43,093 nucleotides of DNA from contig CAJGCF010000004.1 in assembly GCA_904501865.1 (NCBI GenBank), positions 1-43,093 on the forward strand. Reading direction: 5' to 3'. Below the pieces are notes generated by a model. The model had not been told where the DNA came from. It did not search any database and saw only the letters and a list, made by a program, of their open reading frames with translations. The position numbers and the translations under genes are program-made. This DNA comes from an uncultured Clostridia bacterium (GTDB lineage: Bacteria; Bacillota; Clostridia; Oscillospirales; CAG-272). The first letter of the stretch is position 1; the number at the start of each line of letters is the position of its first letter. Of the stretch, positions 23,667 to 30,864 are shown piece after piece.

Positions 23667-26198
23667 ATGGATAACATTAAATTTGTAATAAAAAAGAGTC
23701 CGAGAATACAGAGGCTTATTGACCATCTTTACGCCAATATGCCCGAAATAGAGGCTGACAGAGCCGAGCTCGTGACGGAAAGCTATAAGGCGACCGAGGG
23801 ACTTCCTATCATCAAAAGACGCTCTGCCGCGTTCCGTCATATACTTGAGAACATTCCGATAGTTATTCGCCCCGAAGAGCTCATCGTAGGAAGCAACTCC
23901 ATAGCTCCCCGAGGTTGTCAGACCTTCCCCGAATATTCTTTTGAGTGGCTTGAGAAGGAATACGACACCGTGGCTACACGTGAGGCAGACCCCTTCTACA
24001 TATCTCCCTCTACCGTGGAGAGACTTAAGGCAGTCTACCCCTATTGGAAGGGCAAGACCGTCAGCGACCTCGCCGCCGAGAGCATGGACGAGAAGGTTCT
24101 TGACGTCTTCCTCAATCACGGCGTATTTACCGTCGGAAACTATTTCTATAACGGCATCGGACACATCAACGTAGACTACCAAAAGGTCATATATAAGGGA
24201 CTTGAGGGCGTTATCTCCGAGATAAAGGAGGCGCTCGCCAAGCTCTACATAGGTAACGGAGATTACTTGCGCCGCAAGGCTTTCCTTGAGGCAGCTATCG
24301 AGAGCTGCGAGGCAGTCTCGGCTTATGCCCGGAGATATTCCTCTCTTGCGCGTCAGGAGGCAGCCTCCTGCCCCGACAGTACAAGACGCGCCGAGCTTTT
24401 GAGAATAGCCGAGACCTGTCAGAGAGTGCCAGCCAAGCCCGCGCGCAATTTCTACGAGGCTTGTCAGGCGTTCTGGTTTATTCAGCAGCTCCTTCAGTGC
24501 GAATCCAGCGGACACTCAATATCCCCCGGACGCTTTGATCAATATATGTATCCTCTGTTCAAGCAGGATATAAGCAGTGGAGCAGAAACACTTGAGTCTG
24601 CTCAGGAGTACATCGACTGTATCTGGGTCAAGCTCAATGATCTCAACAAGGTCAGAGATGCCGCGTCGGCAGAGGGCTTTGCGGGCTACGGTCTGTTCCA
24701 GAACCTCATAGTCGGCGGTCAGAACGAGGACGGCGTGGACGTCACTAACGAGCTGTCCTATATGTGCATGGAGGCGACTATGCACGTCCGTCTCCCCCAG
24801 CCTTCCCTTTCTATCCGAGTATGGAACAAGACTCCCCACGACCTGCTTATCAAGGCAGCATCGGTTACCCGTGAAGGATTGGGCGTTCCCGCCTTCTACA
24901 ACGACGAGGTCATTATCCCGTCTATAATGGCAAGAGGTCTTACTCTCGCAGATGCGCGTGACTATTGCATTATCGGTTGCGTTGAGCCCCAGAAGGGTGC
25001 TCGTACCGATGGCTGGCACGATGCCGCGTTTTTCAATATGTGCCGTCCTCTTGAGCTTGTGTTCTCAAACGGATACGACAAGGGCGAGCTTATAGGCTTA
25101 CAGACGGGCGACGTTGAAAAGATGACGTCATTTGAACAGTTCTTCGACGCTTATCAGGCTCAGCAGCTTAATATGATAGAAATGATGGTCCACGCCGACA
25201 ATGCCGTCGACTACGCTCATTCCGTTCGTTGTCCTCTGCCCTTCCAGTCCTGCCTGTGCAACGACTGCATCGAAAGAGGTGTAAGCCTCCAGGAAGGCGG
25301 AGCTCACTATAACTTTACAGGCCCTCAGGGCTTCGGTATCGCTAATATGACCGACGCGCTCCTCGCCGTCAAAACACTCGTGTTCGAGCAGAAGAAGATA
25401 TCTATGGCAGAGCTTAAGCAGGCGCTCGCCGACAACTTCGGCAAGGGTATCATTCCCAAAAAGGCGCTTGAGCTCACCATTGAGGTCTCAAAGCAGCTCG
25501 CCGCACAGGGTATCAACGTGACCGAGAGCGTCATCAAGGATATATACGAAAACCTTACCACCGCGGCTACCGTTTCCGCGGACAAGAAGGCAAGATATCA
25601 GGAAATGCTTGATATGATTGCCGAACTTCCCAAGTACGGCAACGATATCCCCGAGGTAGACGACTTCGCCCGTATCGTCGGTAATACCTATACAAAGCCC
25701 TTTGAAAGCTTTACCAATAACAGAGGCGGCATGTTCCAGGCGGGCCTCTATCCCGTATCGGCAAACGTTCCGCTCGGATATCAGACGGGCGCTACTCCCG
25801 ACGGCAGACTTGCATTTACTCCTATCGCCGACGGCGTAGGTCCCGCATCCGGCAGAGACGTCAAGGGCCCCACCGCAACGGCTAACTCCGTTGCCCGTCT
25901 CGACCACGGTATTGCTTCAAACGGCACTCTCTTTAACCAAAAATTCCATCCCTCTGCACTCGCGGGTATGGGTGGTCTCGAAAAATTCGTGGCTTATCTG
26001 CGCGGTTACTTCGATCAGAAGGGTATGCACGTTCAATATAACGTGGTTTCCAAGGAAACTCTACTTGACGCTCAGGCTAATCCCGAAAAGTATAAGAACC
26101 TCGTTGTAAGAGTCGCAGGATATAGCGCTCTCTTTACAACGCTATCACGATCGCTTCAGGACGATATTATCAACCGTACAGAGCAATCAGGGCTTTAA
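23667..26198 (+). CDS. Glycyl radical diol dehydratase (B12-independent, propanediol/glycerol type)
   Basis: An 843-residue glycyl radical enzyme, expected to dehydrate 1,2-propanediol to propionaldehyde. The radical Gly is about G818 in RVAGYSALF near the C terminus. The thiyl Cys and the base are about C438 and E440 in IIGCVEPQ. His166 in NGIGHI and the Asp of GWHDAAFF match residues used by glycerol/propanediol dehydratases rather than choline lyase. The ATG at 23667 is preferred because ACGGAG (23652-23657) touches the earlier ATG at 23658 but is properly spaced from 23667. No targeting extension precedes the catalytic fold, unlike four other enzymes here. Substrate rests on motifs plus the aldolase context. 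Confidence 0.9.
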   Translation: MDNIKFVIKKSPRIQRLIDHLYANMPEIEADRAELVTESYKATEGLPIIKRRSAAFRHILENIPIVIRPEELIVGSNSIAPRGCQTFPEYSFEWLEKEYDTVATREADPFYISPSTVERLKAVYPYWKGKTVSDLAAESMDEKVLDVFLNHGVFTVGNYFYNGIGHINVDYQKVIYKGLEGVISEIKEALAKLYIGNGDYLRRKAFLEAAIESCEAVSAYARRYSSLARQEAASCPDSTRRAELLRIAETCQRVPAKPARNFYEACQAFWFIQQLLQCESSGHSISPGRFDQYMYPLFKQDISSGAETLESAQEYIDCIWVKLNDLNKVRDAASAEGFAGYGLFQNLIVGGQNEDGVDVTNELSYMCMEATMHVRLPQPSLSIRVWNKTPHDLLIKAASVTREGLGVPAFYNDEVIIPSIMARGLTLADARDYCIIGCVEPQKGARTDGWHDAAFFNMCRPLELVFSNGYDKGELIGLQTGDVEKMTSFEQFFDAYQAQQLNMIEMMVHADNAVDYAHSVRCPLPFQSCLCNDCIERGVSLQEGGAHYNFTGPQGFGIANMTDALLAVKTLVFEQKKISMAELKQALADNFGKGIIPKKALELTIEVSKQLAAQGINVTESVIKDIYENLTTAATVSADKKARYQEMLDMIAELPKYGNDIPEVDDFARIVGNTYTKPFESFTNNRGGMFQAGLYPVSANVPLGYQTGATPDGRLAFTPIADGVGPASGRDVKGPTATANSVARLDHGIASNGTLFNQKFHPSALAGMGGLEKFVAYLRGYFDQKGMHVQYNVVSKETLLDAQANPEKYKNLVVRVAGYSALFTTLSRSLQDDIINRTEQSGL

Positions 26199-26212
26199 GA
26201 TAGTTAGTTAAC

Positions 26213-26234
26213 GCAGAGGTTTTCCTGCTTTTTT
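26213..26234 (+). terminator. Short terminator or attenuator after the diol dehydratase gene
   Basis: GCAGAG (26213-26218) pairs with CCTGC (26224-26228) with one bulge, followed by six T. It lies 14 bases past the dehydratase stop, so much transcription may end before the activase gene. Confidence 0.5.
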
Positions 26235-26350
26235 GGAAACGAAAGCTCAATTTCCCTTGGCAATCAGCAAAGAAACTTCCGCAATATTTGGGGTTCTAAT
26301 CGCCGTGAAGTGATGCTGAGGTGAAATACACCCCGTAGTATATAACCCAA

Positions 26351-26550
26351 CCGACATATCTAATTTTAACTTAAAGAAACTTTAAGCTAAAATAGACTTT
26401 TTCCGGTAGTTTCAATACCTTATCAATGCAAAAACGTCAGTGAGGGATTTTTCGGAGAAAAATCCTCCGACACCCTAAAAGGACCTTTTATTTATGTAAG
26501 TTTTTGCGGAGCTTTTTCCTAAAAAGCGACCCATCGTTGCATTTACTAAC
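26351..26550 (+). repeat. Three-copy structured intergenic element, copy 2 (upstream of activase)
   Basis: Same order of parts as copy 1: inverted repeat with TTAACT (26366-26371) and TAAAAT (26388-26393) 16 bases apart, then the GGATTTTTC-GGA-GAAAAATCC hairpin. The 3' hairpin reads GCTTTTT-CCT-AAAAAGC, where copies 1 and 3 read GCTTTCT-TTCA-AGAAAGC: a C-G pair has become T-A, so pairing is kept while the sequence changed. The copy is one base shorter here, which breaks the reading frame that stays open in copies 1 and 3. It runs directly into the heptanucleotide repeats. Confidence 0.9.
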
Positions 26551-26643
26551 TACTAACTACTAACTGCTAACTACTAACTACTAACTACCAACTACTAACT
26601 GCTAACTACTAACTACTAACTACTAACTGCTAACTACTAACTG
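26546..26643 (+). repeat. Fourteen 7-base tandem repeats before the activase gene
   Basis: Fourteen uninterrupted units of CTAACTA or CTAACTG (one reads CCAACTA) grow out of the CTAAC that ends copy 2 of the intergenic element. They stop 10 bases before the GGAG (26654-26657) of the activase gene. The other two copies of the element have only one CTAAC. The unit carries stop codons and is non-coding; its copy number could vary by slippage and alter the leader. Confidence 0.97.
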
Positions 26644-26665
26644 CTAAAAGAAAGGAGAAAAAGTG

Positions 26666-27463
26666 ATGACACCGAACATATACGAGCAAACGGGGCGAAT
26701 ATTCGACATACAGAGATATTCCATCCACGACGGTCAGGGCATCAGAAGCATAGTCTTCCTAAAGGGCTGTTACCTGCGTTGCCGTTGGTGCTGTAACCCC
26801 GAGTCGCAGGAATACGACGTACAGGCCATGATACGTGGCGGCAAAAGTGAGATTATTGGCAGAGACGTAACGGTAGCCGAGGTTATGGCGGAGATATCCA
26901 AGGACCGCATATATTACGCTCGTTCGGGCGGAGGTATCACTCTTTCGGGCGGCGAATGTATGGCGCAACCTGATTTCTCCGAGGCGCTTTTACGTGCTTG
27001 CCACGAATACGGCTTCAATACCGCGATAGAAACAACGGCATTTGCCAATCGTGACGTAGTACAGAGGCTCTTGCCTCACGTAGATTGCTTTTTGATGGAC
27101 ATAAAGCACATGGACAGTTCAAAGCACCGTGAATTCACGGGCAGACCTAACGAGCAGATACTTCAAAACGCAAGATATATCGCCGAGAACGCAAAGAGAC
27201 TTATAATCCGCGTCCCCTGCGTGCCCACCTTCAACGATACACCGAGCGAGATATCGGCCATCGCGCGTTTTGCGTCAAGTCTCCCCGGTGTCAAGGAGCT
27301 TCACCTGCTCCCATACCACAGATTAGGCCAGGACAAGTACAAGGGGCTCGGCAGGACCTATCTGCTCGACGGAATAGCCCCTCCCACGTCGGAGCATATG
27401 AATATGCTTTTGACGGTAGCGCAAAACGCCGCCCCCAATCTCCACGTTCAGATCGGCGGGTAA
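26666..27463 (+). CDS. Glycyl radical enzyme activase (radical SAM), short form
   Basis: A 265-residue PflA-family activase that should install the glycyl radical on the diol dehydratase. The radical SAM motif CYLRCRWC has Cys35, Cys39 and Cys42; the SAM-binding GGGITLSGGE is near residue 90. Only about 20 residues separate the CNPES segment from GRDVTVAEVM, so the ferredoxin-like insert with two extra clusters, seen in many diol and choline lyase activases, is missing. The ATG at 26666 is preferred over the GTG at 26663, with GGAG eight bases upstream. It is separated from the dehydratase by a terminator, the structured element and the 7-base repeats, so the two may be expressed at different levels. 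Confidence 0.9.
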   Translation: MTPNIYEQTGRIFDIQRYSIHDGQGIRSIVFLKGCYLRCRWCCNPESQEYDVQAMIRGGKSEIIGRDVTVAEVMAEISKDRIYYARSGGGITLSGGECMAQPDFSEALLRACHEYGFNTAIETTAFANRDVVQRLLPHVDCFLMDIKHMDSSKHREFTGRPNEQILQNARYIAENAKRLIIRVPCVPTFNDTPSEISAIARFASSLPGVKELHLLPYHRLGQDKYKGLGRTYLLDGIAPPTSEHMNMLLTVAQNAAPNLHVQIGG

Positions 27464-27488
27464 AGGCTTTAAATTAATGAGGTAAATT

Positions 27489-27860
27489 ATGTCAAGTTCA
27501 TTTGAATTTCAAGATAAAATGAGAATAGTTCAAGAGCTCGTCCCGGGTCGTCAGATAACCTTGGCACATATCATCGCCAATCCTGACCCCACTCTCTATC
27601 AGAAGCTCGGTCTCGACCCCAAGCTCGATTATGAAAGAGCCGCTATCGGTGTCCTTACCGTCAGTCCCGCAGAGACCGCGGTCATTACCGCCGATATTGC
27701 TCTGAAATCCTCGGGTGCAGACCTCGGATTCGTTGATAGATTTTCGGGTACTCTCATAATTACGGGCAAGGTCGCCGACGTCGAGGCTTCCTTTACCGCT
27801 ATTACCGATTATTTCAGAAACGTTCTTAAGTTCTCTGTCTGTGAGATGACAAGAACTTGA
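27489..27860 (+). CDS. EutS/PduU-like circularly permuted BMC-H shell protein
   Basis: A 123-residue shell protein. RIVQELVPGRQITLAHIIANP followed by AIGVLTVSPAETAVITADIALKSS, then GFVDRFSGTLIITG and a C-terminal CEMTRT, is the circularly permuted order of EutS and PduU. These form hexamers whose N-terminal strands build a small barrel over the pore; PduU is reported to contact PduV. That fits the EutP/PduV-like gene downstream. It lies 25 bases after the activase stop. Confidence 0.93.
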   Translation: MSSSFEFQDKMRIVQELVPGRQITLAHIIANPDPTLYQKLGLDPKLDYERAAIGVLTVSPAETAVITADIALKSSGADLGFVDRFSGTLIITGKVADVEASFTAITDYFRNVLKFSVCEMTRT

Positions 27861-27881
27861 GTGAAGAAGTTAGATAATGAC

Positions 27882-27904
27882 GCTGATTTTCTACAAAAAT
27901 CAGC
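27882..27904 (+). other. Small hairpin before element copy 3
   Basis: GCTGATTTT (27882-27890) pairs with AAAATCAGC (27896-27904), 9 bp, loop CTACA. No T tract follows. It lies 21 bases past the EutS/PduU-like stop. Confidence 0.45.
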
Positions 27905-27943
27905 CTACTGAGATATTCTCCCCCCTAACAGTATAGAACCAAA

Positions 27944-28145
27944 CCGACATTACTAACTTTAACTTAAAGTCACTCTAAGTTAAAATAGACTTTCTCGGAT
28001 AGGTCCAATACCTTATCAACACGCAAACGTCAGTGAGGGATTTTTCAGAGAAGAATCCTCCGATACCCTAAAAGGACCTTCTATTTATGGAAGGTCTTTG
28101 CCAAGCTTTCTTTCAAGAAAGCGACCCATCGTAGCATTTGCTAAC
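27944..28145 (+). repeat. Three-copy structured intergenic element, copy 3 (upstream of EutP/PduV-like gene)
   Basis: Same layout as copies 1 and 2: inverted repeat with TTAACT (27959-27964) and TAAAAT (27981-27986) 16 bases apart, a GATAGG/CCTTATC hairpin, GGATTTTTC-AGA-GAAGAATCC (one A-T pair replaced by G-T, so the stem still forms), and GCTTTCT-TTCA-AGAAAGC. It ends 44 bases before the EutP/PduV-like start. Together with copy 2 it splits the distal part of the microcompartment operon into separately promoted units, if the promoter-like core is active. Confidence 0.9.
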
Positions 28146-28189
28146 TTCTCACTATCACAAAATCCTATCTTGAAAAAGAAAGGAATAAA

Positions 28190-28624
28190 ATGAAGAAACT
28201 TATACTAATGGGGCGCGTAGCGGCTGGCAAAACCACCTTAACACAAGCGCTAAAGGGCGAGCAGCTGCACTACTGCAAGACCCAATATATAAACTATACA
28301 GACACAATAATAGACACTCCCGGAGAATACACGGAGGTGCACACGCTTGCCGCGGCATTAGCCGTCTACTCATATGAGGCGGACGTGATAGGGCTTGTAG
28401 TAAGCGCTAACGAGCCGTTCTGCGTATTCCCGCCCAACTGCACGCAGCACGTCAACCGAGACGTAATAGGCATCATTTCGGGAATAGACAAGCCCGACGC
28501 CAACATCGCTATGGCGGAAAGATGGATGTTAAATTGCGGCGTGGAAAAGGACAAGCTTTTCTACGTAAGCTCGTACACGCGTCAGGGGCTTGACAGCATA
28601 ATAGACTATTTAAATCAAGAATAA
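28190..28624 (+). CDS. EutP/PduV-like small GTPase
   Basis: A 144-residue P-loop protein. Walker A GRVAAGKTT lies at residues 8-16 and IIDTPGEYTE forms the switch II region; SGIDKPD may serve as the base-recognition loop. EutP/PduV proteins belong to microcompartment loci, and PduV has been linked to the outer shell surface and to microcompartment movement. It is followed after 41 bases by a ParA ATPase gene, which makes a joint role in placing the compartments attractive, though unproven. AGAAAGGA lies before the ATG. Confidence 0.88.
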   Translation: MKKLILMGRVAAGKTTLTQALKGEQLHYCKTQYINYTDTIIDTPGEYTEVHTLAAALAVYSYEADVIGLVVSANEPFCVFPPNCTQHVNRDVIGIISGIDKPDANIAMAERWMLNCGVEKDKLFYVSSYTRQGLDSIIDYLNQE

Positions 28625-28665
28625 GCACGTAAAAAGACAAATAAATCCTGAACGGAGGGCTGCAT

Positions 28666-29457
28666 ATGTCTGCAACCAAAACAATTTGCTTTGCCAATAA
28701 CAAGGGCGGAAGCGGAAAATCCACGACCTGCGCAAACGTTGGATACTCATTGAGCACGCTTGGAAAGAAGGTTCTCCTCATTGACGCGGATATGCAGATG
28801 AATCTGACTCTGTATTTCTTCGACGACGAAGTGTCATTGGAGCTTGCAAAGAGTAACAACAACCTCTACGTCGGAGTAGTTGAGCAGAAAGACCTTTCTG
28901 ATTTTGTGATACATACGGAATATGCAAATCTCGACCTTATTCCCTCCTCCACCCTTATGAGCGGAATAGAGTTCCAGCTCTTTACCAAGTGGCAAAGAGA
29001 GTTCGTGCTCCGCAAGGGACTTGAAAAGCTCAAGGAATCCGGCAAATATGACTATATCCTGATAGACGCGCCTCCAACGCTCGGCTGTTGGGCTATGAAT
29101 ATTATGTGCGCCTCGGATTATCTTGTAATTCCCGTCGAGGCATCTCCGTGGGGACTTTTCGGACTTGCAAATATGTTTGAATTTTACGAGCAGGTCAAGC
29201 TCATATCCCCGTCGCTTGAGCTCCTCGGTATTGCGATAACCAAGGCAAGCGAGCGCAAGAACTACTTTAAGCAGACCATTGAAACACTCTCGTCACTCGA
29301 CAACGTGCGACTTTTTGAGACTATAATAAGGATAGATAGCTCGATAGAGTGGTCTCAGGACAACAGTAAACCCGTTATGGTATACAAGAAATCGAGCCGC
29401 GCGGCCGGAGAATATATGGATATGGCAAAGGAGATACAGAAATATGCCGATAGGTAA
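28666..29457 (+). CDS. ParA/Soj-family ATPase, candidate microcompartment positioning protein
   Basis: A 263-residue ParA-family ATPase. The deviant Walker A KGGSGKST (about 13-20, with signature Lys13 and Lys18), LIDADMQMN and YDYILIDAPPTLG are all present. There is no N-terminal helix-turn-helix, so it resembles small ParA/Soj/McdA proteins that bind DNA non-specifically and move cargo over the nucleoid. GGAGGG precedes the start. It lies 41 bases after the EutP/PduV-like gene and overlaps the next gene by 14 bases. No parS-like site or ParB gene is seen. Its position suggests it distributes microcompartments as McdA does carboxysomes; a general chromosomal role cannot be excluded. Confidence 0.9.
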   Translation: MSATKTICFANNKGGSGKSTTCANVGYSLSTLGKKVLLIDADMQMNLTLYFFDDEVSLELAKSNNNLYVGVVEQKDLSDFVIHTEYANLDLIPSSTLMSGIEFQLFTKWQREFVLRKGLEKLKESGKYDYILIDAPPTLGCWAMNIMCASDYLVIPVEASPWGLFGLANMFEFYEQVKLISPSLELLGIAITKASERKNYFKQTIETLSSLDNVRLFETIIRIDSSIEWSQDNSKPVMVYKKSSRAAGEYMDMAKEIQKYADR

Positions 29458-29899
29458 ATCAAGCATCACTAAAAGAGTAGCCAAGCAAACACAACCCGAG
29501 CAAGAAACAAACATAGCCCCCGAGCTTGTTGCGACCTCAGCGGCTGCAACCAAGACAGAGGCAAATAAAACGACAAGCACAACGGCAAAGAAATCTACGG
29601 GCGCGGCGACAAAGAAATCTACGGGCGCGTCGACAAAGAAGCCTTCGAGCACCCAGAGCAATAAGTCCAGCTCCTCGGCTAAAGCCCCCGCAAAAAGATC
29701 CACGCCAAAAAAGGATACGTCAGCGGTTACCCTCACGCCCCCCGAGGTCGCACCCGAGGCGAAGATGCCCCGCGCCGTAACGACGGGCGTGCTTTCCGCA
29801 GTTGCGCCCGAGACCGTGGAAAAGGTCACGGGACACAAGGAAAACACCGGCTTTGAAAAATTCAGCTTTGGAGAGGATCTCCCCGCTCATCTTCTTTAA
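29444..29899 (+). CDS. Lys/Ser/Thr/Ala-rich disordered partner of the ParA ATPase
   Basis: A 151-residue protein that I do not recognise by homology. The N terminus is short and basic (MPIGKSSITKRVAKQ), like the Lys/Arg peptides by which ParB- and McdB-type partners stimulate ParA. Residues about 35-90 are low-complexity, with imperfect repeats of TKKSTGA encoded by 24-base DNA repeats near 29585-29640. The C terminus is different and looks conserved in character (GFEKFSFGEDLPAHLL). It overlaps the ParA gene by 14 bases, with AAGGAG inside ParA as its ribosome site. Cargo adaptor is the favoured reading; a DNA-binding histone-like protein is the alternative. Confidence 0.75.
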   Translation: MPIGKSSITKRVAKQTQPEQETNIAPELVATSAAATKTEANKTTSTTAKKSTGAATKKSTGASTKKPSSTQSNKSSSSAKAPAKRSTPKKDTSAVTLTPPEVAPEAKMPRAVTTGVLSAVAPETVEKVTGHKENTGFEKFSFGEDLPAHLL

Positions 29900-29902
29900 T
29901 CC

Positions 29903-29933
29903 AAAAAATCACCGCAAATTGCGGTGATTTTTT
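29903..29933. terminator. Bidirectional terminator at the end of the microcompartment locus
   Basis: AAAAAATCACCGCAA (29903-29917) and TTGCGGTGATTTTTT (29919-29933) form a near-perfect palindrome. It ends the plus-strand locus and overlaps the stop codon of the convergent carboxypeptidase gene. Confidence 0.92.
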
Positions 29934-30816
29934 ACTCTGTAATTTGACTGTCCATTTTGACAGTTACTATGTAATATCCCGTGTTGTCGGGGGATATGAC
30001 CGCGCTCTCAAAGCTCTCGGGTAGGCCAAGTCTGCCTTGGCTGTCAAGGCTCTGCCGGCATACGAAATACCCCTTTGCCTCGTACCATTGACCTATATCA
30101 AGAGACGTTACGTATTCCTCAAGCGTGATATGATTGTTGTATATTATTTCGGCGTGGGGCGATCCGACGTACCTTATATGCCACGGCTCGAAGCGTATTA
30201 ACGTGACGTCCTCGGCGTGTGAGGGATAGCGGATTATAAATCCGTATTTCCAACACTCCGAATTTACAAATCTGCCCGCGCGAGACTTGATAAAGCTATC
30301 CCCGGCGTAGCGCGCCACGTACACGTCAAGCGCAAGACCTGTCTGATGCTCGCTGGCTCCCACGCGAGTGGCGGTCAGCGGGTCTTCAAGATAGAGAGCC
30401 TCCTGCTCCTCGGCGCTTCTGAAATCACTTGACACGTAAAGCTTTTTGCCTGTCCTTTCCATCACGGCGGCAGAAAGTGACGCATAAGCGCTATGCATAC
30501 AGTCATTCATAAAGACCGTGGTGCTCTTGTACTCTGATATCTCGGGAATAAAGCTATCACTGAGGGTATATTGCGTATTTACGAGCATCAGACTTTGGTC
30601 AAGTTTGACGTTTGGCATTTCTTCAAGCTCGGAGAGCGAATGGGTGCGCGTGCCCTGTGGAGAGACCTCGCTTATGGTTACCTCGCGACAAAACAGACCG
30701 TTTCTTTCACAAAACAAATATATTTTATGGAAATTGAGACAGATAGCGGTCGCCACTACGCACACAAGCACGGCCGTGACTAAAATTATTATAATCAGCT
30801 TTGCTTTTTTCTTCAT
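29932..30816 (-). CDS. VanY-like D-alanyl-D-alanine carboxypeptidase
   Basis: A 294-residue membrane-anchored enzyme. Residues 5-28 form a single N-terminal transmembrane helix with no lipobox. The M15B peptidase domain has SSDFRSAEEQEALY, the zinc motif SEHQTGLALDV and the second zinc motif FEPWHIRYVG. It should trim the terminal D-Ala from cell-wall stem peptides. It is the last gene of a run of minus-strand genes and lies 48 bases after the leucine-rich lipoprotein gene, separated by a hairpin. Confidence 0.88.
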   Translation of the reverse strand: MKKKAKLIIIILVTAVLVCVVATAICLNFHKIYLFCERNGLFCREVTISEVSPQGTRTHSLSELEEMPNVKLDQSLMLVNTQYTLSDSFIPEISEYKSTTVFMNDCMHSAYASLSAAVMERTGKKLYVSSDFRSAEEQEALYLEDPLTATRVGASEHQTGLALDVYVARYAGDSFIKSRAGRFVNSECWKYGFIIRYPSHAEDVTLIRFEPWHIRYVGSPHAEIIYNNHITLEEYVTSLDIGQWYEAKGYFVCRQSLDSQGRLGLPESFESAVISPDNTGYYIVTVKMDSQITE

Positions 30817-30829
30817 TTTTCTTTACGTC

Positions 30830-30862
30830 AAACGTCTCCTCGGCTAAAAGGAGACGTTTTAC
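30830..30862. terminator. Terminator-like hairpin between lipoprotein and carboxypeptidase genes
   Basis: AAACGTCTCCT (30830-30840) pairs with AGGAGACGTTT (30849-30859), 11 bp. The T-rich tail lies on the plus-strand side, while the flanking genes run on the minus strand, so the direction of action is uncertain. Confidence 0.5.
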
Positions 30863-30864
30863 TT

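Noticed and set aside
26546..26643. Possible CRISPR array
   Set aside because: The units are only 7 bases with no spacers, and no cas genes are present.
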